This document shows positions 7,553-15,104 of a stretch of DNA of 37,672 bases, one piece after another. This DNA is from Fidelibacterota bacterium. Lineage in GTDB: Bacteria; Fidelibacterota; Marinisomatia; Marinisomatales; TCS55. Both the position numbers and the translations under genes were made by a program. The notes beneath the pieces are model-generated. The model worked only from the letters and a program-made list of their open reading frames with translations. It was not told where the DNA came from and ran no database searches. Within the stretch, counting starts at the first letter, position 1. Every line of letters starts with the position of its first letter. The DNA is taken from positions 1 through 37,672 of the forward strand of contig JAERSH010000002.1 in the NCBI GenBank assembly GCA_016845785.1, in the 5' to 3' direction.

Positions 7553-9504
7553 TAAAACACAACCGCTAGGTTAAAGAAAAGCCGATCGCCGGGTTTTCCC
7601 AAATCATCCACTTTTGATGTGACTTGTTTAATAATGGGTTCATTCTCCAGCTTCATAACAAAATTCGTTAGTTTTATATCCGCCATGGATACAGGAGAAT
7701 CCACCACACCCTTTAATGTCAATTGGCTGGATTTCCCCAGGGAATTGCCATCATTTTTTCCTGCCGTATTTAAAAGTTCAAAATCAAGACCGATCAGTTT
7801 AATATCCGCAGGCACAATGTTGGTGAGAAATTGAAGCATCTTGATCTGGTTGCGGGAATAGGCCCTATCATTGTTCAAAAAGTGAACGTACGCATTCCAG
7901 ATTTCTATATCATTGGCCATGGCATGAAAATTTTTCAACTCATTGGAAGTATTGACCCATTCTGATTTTCTTTCGGTAAGGGTATTGCCCAAAGAAATAT
8001 TACCCACATAAGCCAAGAGGGTTGATACCAGTATAATTGGGGACAAAATGCTGAAAACAGCTAAAGCGACGTTAGAACGGAATAGATATTTCTCCGATTG
8101 CCTTTGTGCCGGTTCCATTAGATTAACGGGTGGCAGCGCGTTTAATGCATGTGCAAAATTCAGGGCATATTTCACATAATGATCGGGGGAGAATTCTCCG
8201 CCCTCAAATGCAAAGGTGTTCTGGCGATTGGGATTGAGCAATTCCACATTATTTTCAAGCTCCTCACCGAGGAATTGAACCATGTTGGGTATAGCGCTGC
8301 CAGGTCCGGTAAAAATAACATCCCCCAACTCCAGTTCCTTATCTTCCTTTTTAAAGAAGGCAAAGGATCGATCCAATTCAGAAACTAATTTATCAAATAC
8401 CGGCCGCAGGAGGATATATATCTTATTTAGGTTGATACCATTTTCAGGCACGGTGGAATTTTCATTTTCCCTTATTCCGTATTTGAATAAAAGTTCTTCC
8501 GCCATTTTTTTATCCAGTTGAATGGCCTGATTGTTTTCAACGAATCTCTGGGTCATTGCTTGGGTAAAATCCGATGTACCCATATTCATTTTACGGCTGT
8601 GAATCAACTGGTTATTTTTCACGATGATTACCGTACTTTTTTTCTGGCCCAAATAGACAATAATATTGTTCCTATTTTTCCGGTCGGGATAATTGTGAAC
8701 GAATAATTTCCATAATAAAATGGAATAGGGGCTGACTTGCCTCATCTTCAATCCCCGTTTTTGAAAAATGTCACTGTAAGCCAACAAATCGTTTTCATCG
8801 CAGGCAGAGACCAGACATTGCTTCTTACCATTCCCATTTAGGGCAGGAAGGACTTTAAAATCCACCACGGCCCGATCCGCTTTGATGGGCAAATGTTTAT
8901 TCACCGTCCATTTAACCAATTCTTCATATTCTGCCGATTTGAGTTTCTCGGAGAAAATTCCCTTTGTGGCTGTTTGCAAACGATCTGAAGAAAATGAGAG
9001 ATATTTCCCCTTATCTTTTTGATCGGTAACAAACTTGTTCAGATAATAATCCAATAATCCGGGATCATCCTCAATGACCGTTTCTCCGTCTAATAATGGC
9101 AGCGAAATACTTTCCAGTTTAGTTACTACTTTTTGACCCTTTTTATGCCTGAATTCCAGCATGTTTAAGGTGCCGCCGTCCATATGGATGGTGATCATTT
9201 GACTGGACTGATTTAATATATTACCCAGGGAATTCACCATTCGGGTTGAAAACCTCATTTTACCGATGGGTGTTTTCATATCGAATAAATCTCGGGGGAA
9301 CTCACCTCGTATTGCTTCACTCGCCGGCTCATGGGGAGCGGATTCAGACTGAATATTTTCAACCAATGATGGGCTTTGCTCAGGTGCAGACGCTCGTTCT
9401 GAATCATTCTGTTCCTGTGGGGTTGCGCTCATTTCTTTCGCGCGTAATAAGTCCAGTAATCGGTTTGTGGCCGTTTCTCTTTTCTGTTTTTCCGAATCAG
9501 GCAA
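7552..9504 (-). CDS. Fused PilM-PilN pilus assembly protein
   Basis: Protein of 650 residues combining two genes that are separate in the standard pilMNOP operon. After a low-complexity Glu/Ser/Pro-rich leader (about 1-75) comes a cytoplasmic actin-like PilM/GspL-type domain (about 80-440), with NIIVYLGQKKSTVIIVKN as the phosphate-binding-like strand turn and DVIFTGPGSAIPNM near its end. One transmembrane helix (about 483-505, VALAVFSILSPIILVSTLLA) precedes a periplasmic PilN-like coiled coil and domain, with NIVPADIKLIGLDFEL and LTLKGVVDSP. The frame starts with TTG at 9504, with AGGA about 8 bases upstream and overlap with the ATPase stop; an ATG at 9432 is an alternative. The fusion resembles GspL/MshI in topology. 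Confidence 0.88.
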   Translation of the reverse strand: MPDSEKQKRETATNRLLDLLRAKEMSATPQEQNDSERASAPEQSPSLVENIQSESAPHEPASEAIRGEFPRDLFDMKTPIGKMRFSTRMVNSLGNILNQSSQMITIHMDGGTLNMLEFRHKKGQKVVTKLESISLPLLDGETVIEDDPGLLDYYLNKFVTDQKDKGKYLSFSSDRLQTATKGIFSEKLKSAEYEELVKWTVNKHLPIKADRAVVDFKVLPALNGNGKKQCLVSACDENDLLAYSDIFQKRGLKMRQVSPYSILLWKLFVHNYPDRKNRNNIIVYLGQKKSTVIIVKNNQLIHSRKMNMGTSDFTQAMTQRFVENNQAIQLDKKMAEELLFKYGIRENENSTVPENGINLNKIYILLRPVFDKLVSELDRSFAFFKKEDKELELGDVIFTGPGSAIPNMVQFLGEELENNVELLNPNRQNTFAFEGGEFSPDHYVKYALNFAHALNALPPVNLMEPAQRQSEKYLFRSNVALAVFSILSPIILVSTLLAYVGNISLGNTLTERKSEWVNTSNELKNFHAMANDIEIWNAYVHFLNNDRAYSRNQIKMLQFLTNIVPADIKLIGLDFELLNTAGKNDGNSLGKSSQLTLKGVVDSPVSMADIKLTNFVMKLENEPIIKQVTSKVDDLGKPGDRLFFNLAVVF

Positions 9505-10324
9505 AATTCAATTCCTGGTTATGCATCCAATCCATCACTATGGATGTATTGATCTGCGGTTGATTTAATTTTATCATTTCAATTAACAAGTTGTGGGCCA
9601 TGACGATAATTCTCCTGGGATAGCCATTGGTTTCACGATAAATCAATTTCTTCGCATTTTCTGTCATGAGTTTATTCGCTTTTTTCAATCCACTGACTTT
9701 TAGCCGGTGATCGATAAATCGAACCGTATCCCCATCATCCATGGGCCTTAGGTTCCCCCGGTAGGCAATGCGGTCTTTGAAATTCTCATGGATATCAATC
9801 AATGTTTGTATTTCCGGCTGGGCAAAAATAATGACCTGGATTAACTTTTGATCGTTGGTTTCAAAATTCAATAAAGTGCGGATAATCTCAATTTGGTCTG
9901 GGCCCATTTTCTGCCCCTCATCGATCATCAGAACAATTTGCTGTTTTTCATTTAGCGATTGATCCATGAGGAAATGCTCAATATTGTCCATGAGGGCTGT
10001 CTGGTATTTTTCCTTAACGGGAATACCGAAAAGCTGGTGTAAATAAATGAGGAATTCCTGGGTAGTTTTCCAGGTTGGATCCAAAATAAGAAAAAATTTA
10101 TGGCTAACACCAAATTCCACAAACCGGCCCAGAAGCAGTCTGGACAAAATCGTTTTACCTGTCCCCACTTCACCGGTCACAATATTCAATCCTCTTTTCA
10201 AACGCAGAGAAATCTCCAAATTATCCAGGCATTCCCCATGGCCCTTAGATTTATAAAAAAAGGCTGGGTTGGGTGCCATGGAAAATGGTTCCCGCATTAA
10301 TCCAATTAGTTCAAAATAATCCAT
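9497..10324 (-). CDS. ExeA/GspA/MshM-like AAA+ ATPase
   Basis: AAA+ ATPase of 275 residues. The N-terminus MDYFELIGLMREPFSMAPNP is the hallmark of the ExeA/MshM/DamX-associated family. It has Walker A GEVGTGKT (51-58), Walker B QIVLMIDEGQKM (about 129-140), a sensor-like VIIFAQPE, and a C-terminal lid domain with NGYPRRIIVMAHNLL. Family members help assemble secretins through cell-wall remodelling in type II secretion, or belong to MSHA pilus clusters as MshM. It has no transmembrane segment or peptidoglycan-binding tail, so it matches MshM in length. It is the first assembly gene after the two HTH-receiver genes and overlaps the PilM-PilN fusion by 8 bases. Confidence 0.9.
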   Translation of the reverse strand: MDYFELIGLMREPFSMAPNPAFFYKSKGHGECLDNLEISLRLKRGLNIVTGEVGTGKTILSRLLLGRFVEFGVSHKFFLILDPTWKTTQEFLIYLHQLFGIPVKEKYQTALMDNIEHFLMDQSLNEKQQIVLMIDEGQKMGPDQIEIIRTLLNFETNDQKLIQVIIFAQPEIQTLIDIHENFKDRIAYRGNLRPMDDGDTVRFIDHRLKVSGLKKANKLMTENAKKLIYRETNGYPRRIIVMAHNLLIEMIKLNQPQINTSIVMDWMHNQELNFA

Positions 10325-10327
10325 TGA

Positions 10328-10918
10328 TCACTCGTATAGGTACTCTGCTGATCGGTTTAGAATATTTTTTATGGAATCCACATGAATCGGTTTTTCTAGG
10401 ATTTCCACTGCACCTAGACTTTGTAATTCCATATTCATTTTATCATCGACATGACCAGAGATCACAAAAACCTTTGTTTCAATATCAGTCCGAGAATGAA
10501 TCTTTTTTAATAATTCAATGCCTGTCATTACGGGCATTTTGATATCCAAAAACATGATTTTTGGCATTTCACTCATAAACTTATGATACCCCTCGAAACC
10601 GTCAAATGCTTCTTGTATACGCAAATTTTTATCATAACTCTTGATCATTTGTTTTAGTAAACGGTTATGGGCTTCATCATCGTCAACAATTAAAACCTCC
10701 GATAAATGGACACCCTCGCCAAAAAATACAGGGTCATAGGGGAAATTATTTTTCTCAACAAAATGTTTGAAATTGGTAAGAGGGATGCGAAAATGCCCTG
10801 ATGGTGTTTTGAAACTTTCAAGGATACCTGTTTTTATCCAGTTTTTTACTGTATTAATATCCACATCACAATACTGAGCGATGTTTCCGGTTGTCAGATG
10901 TTTTTTTGCTTTTTTCAC
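10328..10918 (-). CDS. HTH-receiver response regulator, copy 2 (DNA-binding domain first)
   Basis: Protein of 196 residues with an excisionase/MerR-type helix-turn-helix at residues 8-55 (TTGNIAQYCDVDINTVKNWI, then the wing SGHFRIP) and a receiver domain at 74-190. The receiver has acidic residues in LIVDDDE, the phospho-acceptor D125 in IMFLDIKM, and the Lys in EILEKPI. The order is the reverse of usual response regulators, which carry the receiver first. The start is GTG at 10918 with AAGGAAA upstream. It is a tandem paralogue of the next upstream gene and lies 3 bases from the ExeA-like gene, so it likely regulates the pilus operon or acts with the polar assembly machinery. The exact role is unknown. 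Confidence 0.88.
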   Translation of the reverse strand: MKKAKKHLTTGNIAQYCDVDINTVKNWIKTGILESFKTPSGHFRIPLTNFKHFVEKNNFPYDPVFFGEGVHLSEVLIVDDDEAHNRLLKQMIKSYDKNLRIQEAFDGFEGYHKFMSEMPKIMFLDIKMPVMTGIELLKKIHSRTDIETKVFVISGHVDDKMNMELQSLGAVEILEKPIHVDSIKNILNRSAEYLYE

Positions 10919-10958
10919 GTATATTTTCCTTAATATATGTTGGAGGTAATTCTTCTAG

Positions 10959-11549
10959 CTAATTTTCTAATTCTAATAATGAGTCGCAGACTTGAATAAA
11001 CTCGTCTTCTTTCACAGGTTTTTCCAAAACTGTATCCACATTCCATTTATCTAAGTTTAAAAGGATTTTTTCTGTAAGGTGGGCTGAAATCACAACCAGT
11101 TTTATGTTTTTCATATTTTTATTGGATTGCATCACTCTTAAAAAATCGAGACCATTAATATGGGGCATCATTAGATCCAATAAAACAAGTTTGGGTGGAT
11201 GGCTATACATGAACATGTAGCCATCAAAACCATTTGCGACACATTTTATTTCAATATCGTTATATATCTGTTCTAGGATATAAACCAATAATTCGTTGTG
11301 CTGCTCATCATCATCTACAATAAGCACATCGGGTGTCTCTCTATAATTACCAAAATATTCCTGATCGTAGGTAAATCCTTCACTTTTAACAAATGATATA
11401 AATTGTTTTCGTGGCACCCTGTAATGACCGGACGGTGTCCTAAACCCACTCAAATTCCCAGACTTTATCCAATTCTTCACTGTATTAATATTTACCTCGC
11501 AATAACGGGCAATATCCCCTGTCGTATAATATTTTTTAGATTGTTTCAT
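10959..11549 (-). CDS. HTH-receiver response regulator, copy 1 (DNA-binding domain first)
   Basis: Protein of 196 residues, same length and layout as its neighbour. The excisionase-type HTH covers about 8-55 (TTGDIARYCEVNINTVKNWI, wing SGHYRVP) and the receiver about 75-192, with LIVDDDE, D125 in LVLLDLMM and Lys in TVLEKPV. Conservation between copies is highest in the HTH, so they may bind the same site, while the receivers have diverged, so they may answer different kinases. It is the first gene of the pilus transcript; a TTGATT-N17-TAAAAT promoter lies about 50 bases upstream. No histidine kinase is adjacent; the MHYT kinase at 15489-17078 is the nearest candidate. Confidence 0.88.
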   Translation of the reverse strand: MKQSKKYYTTGDIARYCEVNINTVKNWIKSGNLSGFRTPSGHYRVPRKQFISFVKSEGFTYDQEYFGNYRETPDVLIVDDDEQHNELLVYILEQIYNDIEIKCVANGFDGYMFMYSHPPKLVLLDLMMPHINGLDFLRVMQSNKNMKNIKLVVISAHLTEKILLNLDKWNVDTVLEKPVKEDEFIQVCDSLLELEN

Positions 11550-11599
11550 TGTAGAAATTCCACTTATTAATGGTATTCACAGTATTCATAGTTATTATG

Positions 11600-11628
11600 A
11601 TTTTATCGGTTTTAATATTATAAATCAA
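11600..11628 (-). promoter_or_regulatory. Sigma70-type promoter for pilus operon
   Basis: On the minus strand TTGATT (11628-11623) and TAAAAT (11605-11600) are separated by exactly 17 bases, placing a start near 11593 and an untranslated leader of about 44 bases ahead of the first HTH-receiver gene. The spacer contains AACCGATA, the same 8-mer as one arm of the palindrome at 13678-13700, which could mark a shared operator. The promoter is predicted from sequence alone. Confidence 0.6.
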
Positions 11629-11680
11629 GGATTTTCTAATTTTTTTATTGCGTTACCAACAAAGGATGAAGTTTTGCATA

Positions 11681-11710
11681 AAAAAGCCACCTTTTAAAGG
11701 TGGCTTTTTT
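11681..11710 (-). terminator. Rho-independent terminator after receiver gene
   Basis: The stem AAAAAGCCACCTTT pairs with AAAGGTGGCTTTTT across a 2-base centre, with a T-run on either strand. On the minus strand it lies about 90 bases after the stop of the receiver gene at 11799-12170, and upstream of the pilus promoter, so it separates the signalling island from the pilus operon. Confidence 0.85.
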
Positions 11711-11798
11711 ATGAAATTATTGGCGCTATGGATCAACCCTCACCTTGGCCATGTGAGCTTTATACAGGCAAATAATATCTAAAATTTGCTTATTATAT

Positions 11799-12170
11799 TT
11801 AGTGCATTAGTTCTTCTACCGTTTTCCGAAATTGGACTAAATCAAACGGTTTAATTATTAATTTTTCTATACCGATTCTTTTAATTTCTTGATGAAAAAT
11901 AGAATCATCTGAACCGGTACATAAAATTATGGGAACATGGCATAAGTTATTTTCAGATTTGATATATTTCGCAATTTCTAATCCATTTGGATCCGGTAAT
12001 AAATAATCCAGTATAACCAAATGATACGGTAAGTCATTTTTCAATCGAGACAGGGCCTCTTCGCCGCTGCCGACCTTGACAGTTTCCCAGTTTTCTCTTT
12101 CTAAAGCATACGAAACAATCATCAATAAATCCGGTTCATCATCTGCAATCAAAATTCGTTTTTTGCTCAT
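11799..12170 (-). CDS. Stand-alone receiver (CheY-like) protein
   Basis: Single receiver domain of 123 residues with no output domain. It has the acidic cluster IADDEPD (8-14), phospho-acceptor D55 in LVILDYLLP, and the conserved Lys in KLIIKPFD. It is a paralogue of the receiver at 15105-15476: both begin M(S/T)KKRILIADDEPDLL and end FRKT(V/I)E(E/S)L. No clear Shine-Dalgarno is visible before the ATG, and the 5' flank is long and AT-rich. It is followed by a strong terminator, so it is monocistronic or last in its unit. It is likely a phosphate carrier or sink for the MHYT kinase system. Confidence 0.9.
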   Translation of the reverse strand: MSKKRILIADDEPDLLMIVSYALERENWETVKVGSGEEALSRLKNDLPYHLVILDYLLPDPNGLEIAKYIKSENNLCHVPIILCTGSDDSIFHQEIKRIGIEKLIIKPFDLVQFRKTVEELMH

Positions 12171-12565
12171 ATTTTTATGATTTTATATTAAAATTTTCAT
12201 TTGAATGATTTCTATAACCCCATGAAAGATGAATATTATTAACCCTAATTAACTTATCTTTTCACCATATATAATTTTCCTCACTCCGTGAAAGGATATA
12301 ATCTATATCAAAGTATTGCATATATTTTATATGATTAATTTCAACTTTTGTGGCCGTTGGTTTCAAGTATTTTTTGAAAAGGAAATCACTGTTGCACTTA
12401 CTACTTGAACCTAGGACATTTATTAAATACATCGCTCCTAATCAGTAATATATTTTATTAAGGGTAGAAAATGGTAAATTTTTTAAGGAATAATTAATCG
12501 GTACAACTACCGGAGACTAATTCACCATCGCACAATCAACTCATTACGGTTCCATATAAATAAAA
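12171..12565. other. AT-rich intergenic stretch
   Basis: Nearly 400 bases without a convincing ORF on either strand. It holds a short inverted repeat, TTTCAA...TTGAAA near 12361-12378, and presumably the promoter for the receiver gene at 12170. I could not assign a -35/-10 pair with confidence, and found no GG-N10-GC sigma54 element. Confidence 0.5.
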
Positions 12566-12595
12566 AAGGCCGCCCATCCGGACGGCCTTTTTCAA
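12566..12595 (-). terminator. Rho-independent terminator
   Basis: AAAAAGGCCG(C)CC - ATCC - GG(A)CGGCCTTTTT. The single mismatch becomes a G-U pair only when read from the minus strand, so the minus-strand transcript folds better. It would end the transcript that starts at the sigma54 promoter near 13463 and covers the two small genes. Confidence 0.8.
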
Positions 12596-12623
12596 CACAA
12601 CCTAAGGAGGTAAGGAGGGTTAC

Positions 12624-12779
12624 TCAGTGGAGGGCATGAGTTTTTTCTTCAATTATACAAAAATGGTTAGTGGAGAAAGCGATGTCAATAAACACCAACT
12701 CTGCATATTGATTGATAAATTGTTGAAATGCTTCTGCCACCTCCACCATTTTAAATTTTGTGAATTCGGAAATCATCAT
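12624..12779 (-). CDS. Possible tiny ORF (51 residues), unknown
   Basis: Minus-strand frame starting ATGATG at 12779 and ending TGA at 12624, reading MMISEFTKFKMVEVAEAFQQ and then a hydrophobic FINQYAELVFIDIAF. It lies between the TPR-like gene and the terminator, in the same direction and on the same presumed transcript. Against it: no Shine-Dalgarno, and an overlapping plus-strand frame has a better ribosome-binding motif. It may be a real small protein, a decayed gene or untranslated trailer. I do not recognise it. Confidence 0.25.
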   Translation of the reverse strand: MMISEFTKFKMVEVAEAFQQFINQYAELVFIDIAFSTNHFCIIEEKTHALH

Positions 12780-12853
12780 CTACAGATTTGTATTTATGTA
12801 ATTCATTCTGCCGGTTATCCTGCAAAAACTGTACCAGTCCATAATTGTTAATT

Positions 12854-13222
12854 TTATTTCGTTTGATGGCGCAAATCTTGCCAACAAAAATCATTAATCC
12901 GCTTTAACATCCCTATAATTTCTTTATTATTTCCTTTTGAAATCACCCTGCTCATTATTTTTCTATCAAATTTATTTTTCCCATTTTTGATCATGAGTGC
13001 AGTATCATAGCATTCGCATGCCATCAAATATTCTTTTTTGATAAAATATGCTTCTGCCAACCGTACCCAACCATGAAATAATGTTGGATTAATGGAAAGG
13101 TCATCACTCAACTTTAAAATTGATCTTTCACGGATCGACTTGCGGTTTTCCTGGTTAGGCTTAGTTAGTTTGTCATCGAGGGTTTCATCAATTTTGGATT
13201 TCATACCTTTGTAATTTTTCAT
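12854..13222 (-). CDS. Small TPR-like protein
   Basis: Protein of 122 residues. The middle (about 48-80, INPTLFHGWVRLAEAYFIKK and then EYLMACECYDTALMI) fits a tetratricopeptide helix pair with the W/L/G/Y/A/A/Y pattern. The N-terminal third is highly charged and the C-terminus is helical. There is no signal peptide or membrane segment, so it is probably a cytoplasmic adaptor. It starts 5 bases after the stop of the 66-residue gene and has no ribosome-binding site of its own, so translational coupling is likely. It sits downstream of the sigma54 promoter. I do not recognise a specific family. Confidence 0.65.
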   Translation of the reverse strand: MKNYKGMKSKIDETLDDKLTKPNQENRKSIRERSILKLSDDLSINPTLFHGWVRLAEAYFIKKEYLMACECYDTALMIKNGKNKFDRKIMSRVISKGNNKEIIGMLKRINDFCWQDLRHQTK

Positions 13223-13227
13223 GATGA

Positions 13228-13428
13228 TTATTTGGGTGAAGCTAGAAAGACATATGCTGGATCCACATTGGACTCCTTCGATTGGTCTTCAGTATATGTG
13301 ACGGGTAAAGCACATCCATCTAATAACTTTTGATAGTGTTTCATCATGTATTTGACGAAATATTCTTCAAATACTGCTAGTGATGACATCTTTTGAGTTG
13401 GGTAATAATTTCGAGTTGGGTTAATCAT
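13228..13428 (-). CDS. Small protein of unknown function under sigma54 promoter
   Basis: A 66-residue protein starting MINPTRNYYPTQKMSSLAVF. The ATG at 13428 is preferred over the in-frame GTG at 13437, because AAAAGGAG lies 8 bases upstream of the ATG. It has an aromatic-rich central helix (EEYFVKYMMKHYQKLLDG) and a polar tail ending VFLASPK. There is no signal peptide, membrane segment or known domain. It is the first gene after a -24/-12 promoter, with a predicted leader of about 24 bases, so it is the best candidate for the output of the adjacent NtrC-type regulator. Function unknown. Confidence 0.6.
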   Translation of the reverse strand: MINPTRNYYPTQKMSSLAVFEEYFVKYMMKHYQKLLDGCALPVTYTEDQSKESNVDPAYVFLASPK

Positions 13429-13462
13429 GGTTTTCACTCCTTTTAAGGTTTAATAATAGAAT

Positions 13463-13479
13463 TGCCAAAACCATGCCAA
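13463..13479 (-). promoter_or_regulatory. Sigma54 (-24/-12) promoter
   Basis: Minus-strand TTGGCATGGTTTTGGCA has GG and GC separated by exactly 10 bases and matches TGGCACG-N4-TTGCW at all but two positions. The predicted start near 13452 gives a short leader ending in AAAAGGAG before the ATG at 13428. It lies in the spacer immediately downstream of a gene for a sigma54 activator. Confidence 0.75.
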
Positions 13480-13500
13480 CATCATTTGAAACACGAATTA

Positions 13501-13604
13501 ATGTATAAATTGAATTATTTCCCTCGAGAAGTGGCGGATTTTTAATTGCACAATATTTCGGCTATTTCGCCCATATTTTGTGCAGAAATATGTTATTTAT
13601 ACAT
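13501..13604. promoter_or_regulatory. Putative enhancer region with two inverted repeats
   Basis: TGCACAA (13547-13553) and TTGTGCA (13578-13584) form a 7-bp perfect dyad centred about 113 bases upstream of the predicted sigma54 start, the usual distance for activator sites. The half-site resembles the TGCAC of NtrC-type sites, though the spacing is wider. An outer pair, ATGTATAAAT (13501-13510) and ATTTATACAT (13595-13604), flanks it. Binding by the adjacent NtrC-type regulator is inferred from position. Confidence 0.5.
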
Positions 13605-13677
13605 TAGGCTATAGAAATAAAGTCGCCCGTAGAGGAGACGTTTTTATGCGAGTTGAAGTGTAATAAGTAGAACTAAT

Positions 13678-13700
13678 TATCGGTTTGAGTATAACCGATA
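13678..13700. promoter_or_regulatory. 8-bp palindrome between regulator and sigma54 promoter
   Basis: TATCGGTT and AACCGATA are separated by 7 bases. It lies just after the NtrC-type gene on the minus strand. There is no T-run, so it is a weak terminator candidate; a protein-binding site is equally possible. One arm recurs in the pilus operon promoter at 11604-11611. Confidence 0.35.
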
Positions 13701-13754
13701 TGGTTTATAAGACTAAAGTTCTATTTTGATTTATTGTTGAAATTTTTCTCACCA

Positions 13755-15104
13755 TTATTCTTTGGTGATATTTAATTTTTTAATTTTGGATTGGAGCGTG
13801 TTACGGTGCAGCCCCAACTGGTCAGCCGTCCGCGATTGATTCCAGTCATATTTATCTAATGCTTTTTTAATAACCGTCTTTGAAAAATAGTTTACCTGAT
13901 TATCAAAGGAACCACCATCCGGTTCATCCATTATTGGTATGGTCCCCGGTCCCATAGCAGGATGATCTATATCTTTGATCTTTTTTCCTGTACAAAATAT
14001 AATGCTTCGCTCAATCACATTTTCCAATTCACGCACATTCCCCGGCCAATCATATCTTTCTAATTGCTTCAGCGCTCTTTTACCGATGCTCTCTACCTTA
14101 TATCCTTTTTCTAATCCGTGTTTATTGAGAAAGTAATTCACCAAACTGGGGATATCTTCCATTCGATCTTTTAATGCAGGTATTTTGATGGAAATAACAT
14201 TCAGGCGATAGTAAAGATCTTCGCGAAACCGATTTTCTTTTATTTCATTTAATAAATCTTTATTGGTGGCCGCAATAATCCGCACATTTACATTTTTTGA
14301 TCCGGTACCGCCTACCGGTTCAATTTCACCGTTTTGCAGAAAACGTAATACCTTGGCTTGTGTCATTAAACTCATATCCCCAATTTCATCCAAGAATAAT
14401 GTTCCACCATCCGCTAATTCTGCTTTACCCGCTTTATCTGAAGTCGCGCCGGTAAAGGATCCTTTCATGTGGCCAAATAATTCACTTTCTATCAATTCTT
14501 GCGGAATGGCTGCACAATTCAATTGAATAAATGGTTTTTTCCGCCGCGCACTACGGGATTGAATCCCCCGCGCCACCAATTCTTTCCCCACGCCACTTTC
14601 ACCGGTAATCAACACAGATGCATCAGAAGGTCCTCCAATATTGATCAGTTCAAAGACCCGCTCCATCACTTTGGAATTTCCTACAATATCAAATTGTTGT
14701 TTCGTATCTGCCAGTAAAGAGGCATTTTCTCTGTGCAAATTGGCGTGGCTGAGTGCATTTCGAGCCGTAATAATCAACCGGTTTGAATTCACCGGTTTTT
14801 CTATATAATCAAATGCACCCAACTTGATGGATTCCAATGCTTTATCGATATCTCCCGTCCCGGAGATAATAATTGTTTCAATTCCTGGAAAATTCTGTTT
14901 GATAAACTTTAAAATTTCCAACCCACTATCGTCCGGGAGATTTAAATCGAGAAGCAACAAATCCGGATCTTGCTCTGCAATTAAATGGCGTCCTTCCATG
15001 CCCGTTCCTGCTTCATAAATAGAACAATCTTCAGCCTCCAAATAGATGCTATATATTTTTCTCAGATCAGGTTCGTCGTCTATGATTAGGATTTTTTGCT
15101 TCAT
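13755..15104 (-). CDS. NtrC-family sigma54 response regulator
   Basis: Full three-domain response regulator of 449 residues. The receiver (about 4-118) has IIDDEPD, phospho-acceptor D53 in LLLLDLNLP and Lys in DYIEKPV. The AAA+ domain (about 140-375) has Walker A GESGVGKE (168-175), the sigma54 loop GSFTGA (215-220), Walker B TLFLDE and WPGNVRELENV. The C-terminal Fis-type HTH is NQSRTADQLGLHRNTLQSKI. Unlike the activator in the pilus operon it keeps both the phospho-acceptor and a standard GxFTGA loop. It follows the stand-alone receiver gene directly (TAG then ATG) and is co-transcribed with the MHYT kinase. A sigma54 promoter lies downstream, its likely target. Confidence 0.96.
   Translation of the reverse strand: MKQKILIIDDEPDLRKIYSIYLEAEDCSIYEAGTGMEGRHLIAEQDPDLLLLDLNLPDDSGLEILKFIKQNFPGIETIIISGTGDIDKALESIKLGAFDYIEKPVNSNRLIITARNALSHANLHRENASLLADTKQQFDIVGNSKVMERVFELINIGGPSDASVLITGESGVGKELVARGIQSRSARRKKPFIQLNCAAIPQELIESELFGHMKGSFTGATSDKAGKAELADGGTLFLDEIGDMSLMTQAKVLRFLQNGEIEPVGGTGSKNVNVRIIAATNKDLLNEIKENRFREDLYYRLNVISIKIPALKDRMEDIPSLVNYFLNKHGLEKGYKVESIGKRALKQLERYDWPGNVRELENVIERSIIFCTGKKIKDIDHPAMGPGTIPIMDEPDGGSFDNQVNYFSKTVIKKALDKYDWNQSRTADQLGLHRNTLQSKIKKLNITKE

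Noticed and set aside
10328-11549. Phage or plasmid excisionase genes
   Set aside because: The HTH resembles excisionase/MerR types, but each protein continues into a full receiver domain and no integrase is nearby.
12627-12851. Plus-strand 74-residue ORF with GGAGGG upstream
   Set aside because: Composition rich in His and Cys is typical of an antisense shadow, no family is recognised, and it opposes the apparent minus-strand transcript. Kept only as part of a finding.
13642-13665. Mini ORF ATGCGAGTTGAAGTGTAA on plus strand after AGAGGAG
   Set aside because: Five codons, no conservation evidence, opposite to local transcription; probably chance.
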